A DNA stretch of 64,000 nucleotides, taken from contig CP128835.1 in the NCBI GenBank assembly GCA_030388825.1, forward strand, positions 1,482,001 through 1,546,000, written 5' to 3'. The stretch comes from Rossellomorea sp. AcN35-11 (GTDB lineage Bacteria > Bacillota > Bacilli > Bacillales > Bacillaceae_B). Of this stretch, positions 63,248 through 64,000 are shown in pieces. Every line of letters starts with the position of its first letter. Positions within the stretch are counted from its first letter, which is position 1. Under the pieces are notes generated by a model. The model was not told where the DNA came from and did not search any database. It saw nothing but the letters and a program-made list of their open reading frames with translations. Made by a program: the position numbers and the translations under genes.

Positions 63248-63325
63248 TCACGCTCGCTCCTACTCCTCACAATCTTCTGAATATGATACACTTTTTAAAA
63301 TACATAGATTCAGGAAGGATGAAGA

Positions 63326-64000
63326 ATGATGAAATTCACCACCAAGGTCGTACATAGCGAGCTGAAAGGTACTGAGGAAATCCGCAGTAAGGCGACACCG
63401 ATCTATCAGACGTCTGCTTTTTCTTTTGCCTCTTTAGAGGAGCTGGAGGGTTTTTATGAGGGGAAGTCCCCTTATCTTTACACGAGAACGGGAAACCCGA
63501 ACACAGACGAGCTTGGTAAGATGATAGCGGACCTTGAGGAGGCTCCTGCAGGGGTTGCAACCTCTTCCGGGTTATCAGCCATCCTTGTCGGAATCCTTGC
63601 TGTTGTGAAAGCAGGCGATCATATCATAGCGGCTGAAGATTTATACGGCGGGACATTCCATATGCTAAAAGAAGAACTCACGTCGTTTGGGATTTCCACT
63701 TCTTTCGTTGATTTCACATGTGTAGAAGAAATCGAAGGTGCCATTACCCCCCACACCAGGCTTCTATACAGTGAGACGGTCACAAATCCGTTCATGAGGG
63801 TGGAAGATATTCCGAAAATGGTGGAATTGGCTGAAAAACATCAGTTATTCACCATGATCGACAATACCTTTGCCACACCGTTTCTCCGTCAGCCTTTTCT
63901 CGAAGGGGTGGACCTGGTTGCTCACAGTGCCACGAAATATATCGGTGGGCACAGTGATATCACAGCTGGAGTCGTAGTCGGAAAAGAAGAGCTTGTGCAA
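63326..64000 (+). CDS. cystathionine gamma-synthase/lyase family PLP enzyme, 3'-truncated
   Basis: Start of a Cys/Met-metabolism PLP-dependent enzyme, 225 codons in the window and still open at its edge. TPIYQTSAFSFASLEELEGF, YLYTRTGNPNTDELGKMIAD LE, SSGLSAILVG, DLYGGTFHML, IDNTFATPFL and the PLP lysine in HSATKYIGGHSD are all in place. Members of this fold make or break cystathionine, methionine or O-acetylhomoserine; the present part does not decide which. Two tandem ATGs (63326, 63329) follow AGGAAGGA. Confidence 0.88.
   Translation, partial: MMKFTTKVVHSELKGTEEIRSKATPIYQTSAFSFASLEELEGFYEGKSPYLYTRTGNPNTDELGKMIADLEEAPAGVATSSGLSAILVGILAVVKAGDHIIAAEDLYGGTFHMLKEELTSFGISTSFVDFTCVEEIEGAITPHTRLLYSETVTNPFMRVEDIPKMVELAEKHQLFTMIDNTFATPFLRQPFLEGVDLVAHSATKYIGGHSDITAGVVVGKEELVQ

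Overview
The window is a 64-kb stretch of a Gram-positive, spore-former-type Bacillaceae chromosome (Bacillus sensu lato; the exact genus cannot be fixed from sequence alone). The gene order degV, comFA-comFC, yvyF-flgM-flgN-flgK-flgL-yviE-fliW-csrA-hag-flaG-fliD-fliS-fliT, hpf, secA, prfB, yvjA-like, cccB, ftsE-ftsX is the order of Bacillus subtilis. Strong Shine-Dalgarno sequences, TTG/GTG starts and sigma-D, sigma-H and sigma-B type promoters fit the same group. No tRNA, rRNA or CRISPR array was seen.

Layout. 1-704: 3' part of a methionine-type ABC binding protein. 862-2034: SEC-C motif protein (minus). 2333-8016: ribose operon rbsRKDACB behind two perfect RbsR-type operators. 8306-14891: two large secreted enzymes, a nuclease and a 5'-nucleotidase, that share a paralogous three-repeat cell-wall-binding tail; a third secreted nucleotidase lies at 25552-27627 (minus). 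Together they look like an extracellular nucleic-acid and phosphate scavenging set. 15000-30360: housekeeping genes (trhO, pbpC, an SDR protein, ppaC, a VOC protein, an RNPP-type regulator behind a 233-bp tandem repeat, murB, a DMT exporter, a PilZ protein, DegV). 30644-44038: late competence genes and the sigma-D flagellar filament regulon. 44113-46150: a non-canonical insert holding a MmcQ/YjbR protein, an orphan ABC permease and a REP-associated transposase with its palindromes. 46424-59957: hpf, aminopeptidase, DUF1028, SEC-C, secA, prfB (programmed frameshift), yvjA-like, cccB, ftsEX and its M23 hydrolase. 60080-64000: small membrane proteins, a c-di-GMP riboswitch in front of an unknown 80-residue protein, a membrane protein/TlpA thioredoxin pair, a DUF302 protein and the start of a Cys/Met-metabolism PLP enzyme.

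Most notable: the flagellin gene hag is split by a 361-nt group I intron whose removal restores the conserved C-terminal reading frame exactly. A LAGLIDADG homing-endonuclease gene lies antisense just after exon 2. Other items are a c-di-GMP-I riboswitch controlling an uncharacterised gene, two arrays of the 11-bp palindrome GTACCAGGTAC at an exact 25-bp period, and an 11-mer (GGGACGGACCT) scattered some 27 times over both intergenic and coding DNA.

Caution: about 13 single-base indels break otherwise intact genes (metQ, rbsK, rbsA, 5'-nucleotidase, hag, fliS, fliT, ABC permease, ftsX, M23 hydrolase). Several lie in homopolymers, and every length closes to whole codons when repaired. They look more like uncorrected sequencing errors than real pseudogenes.
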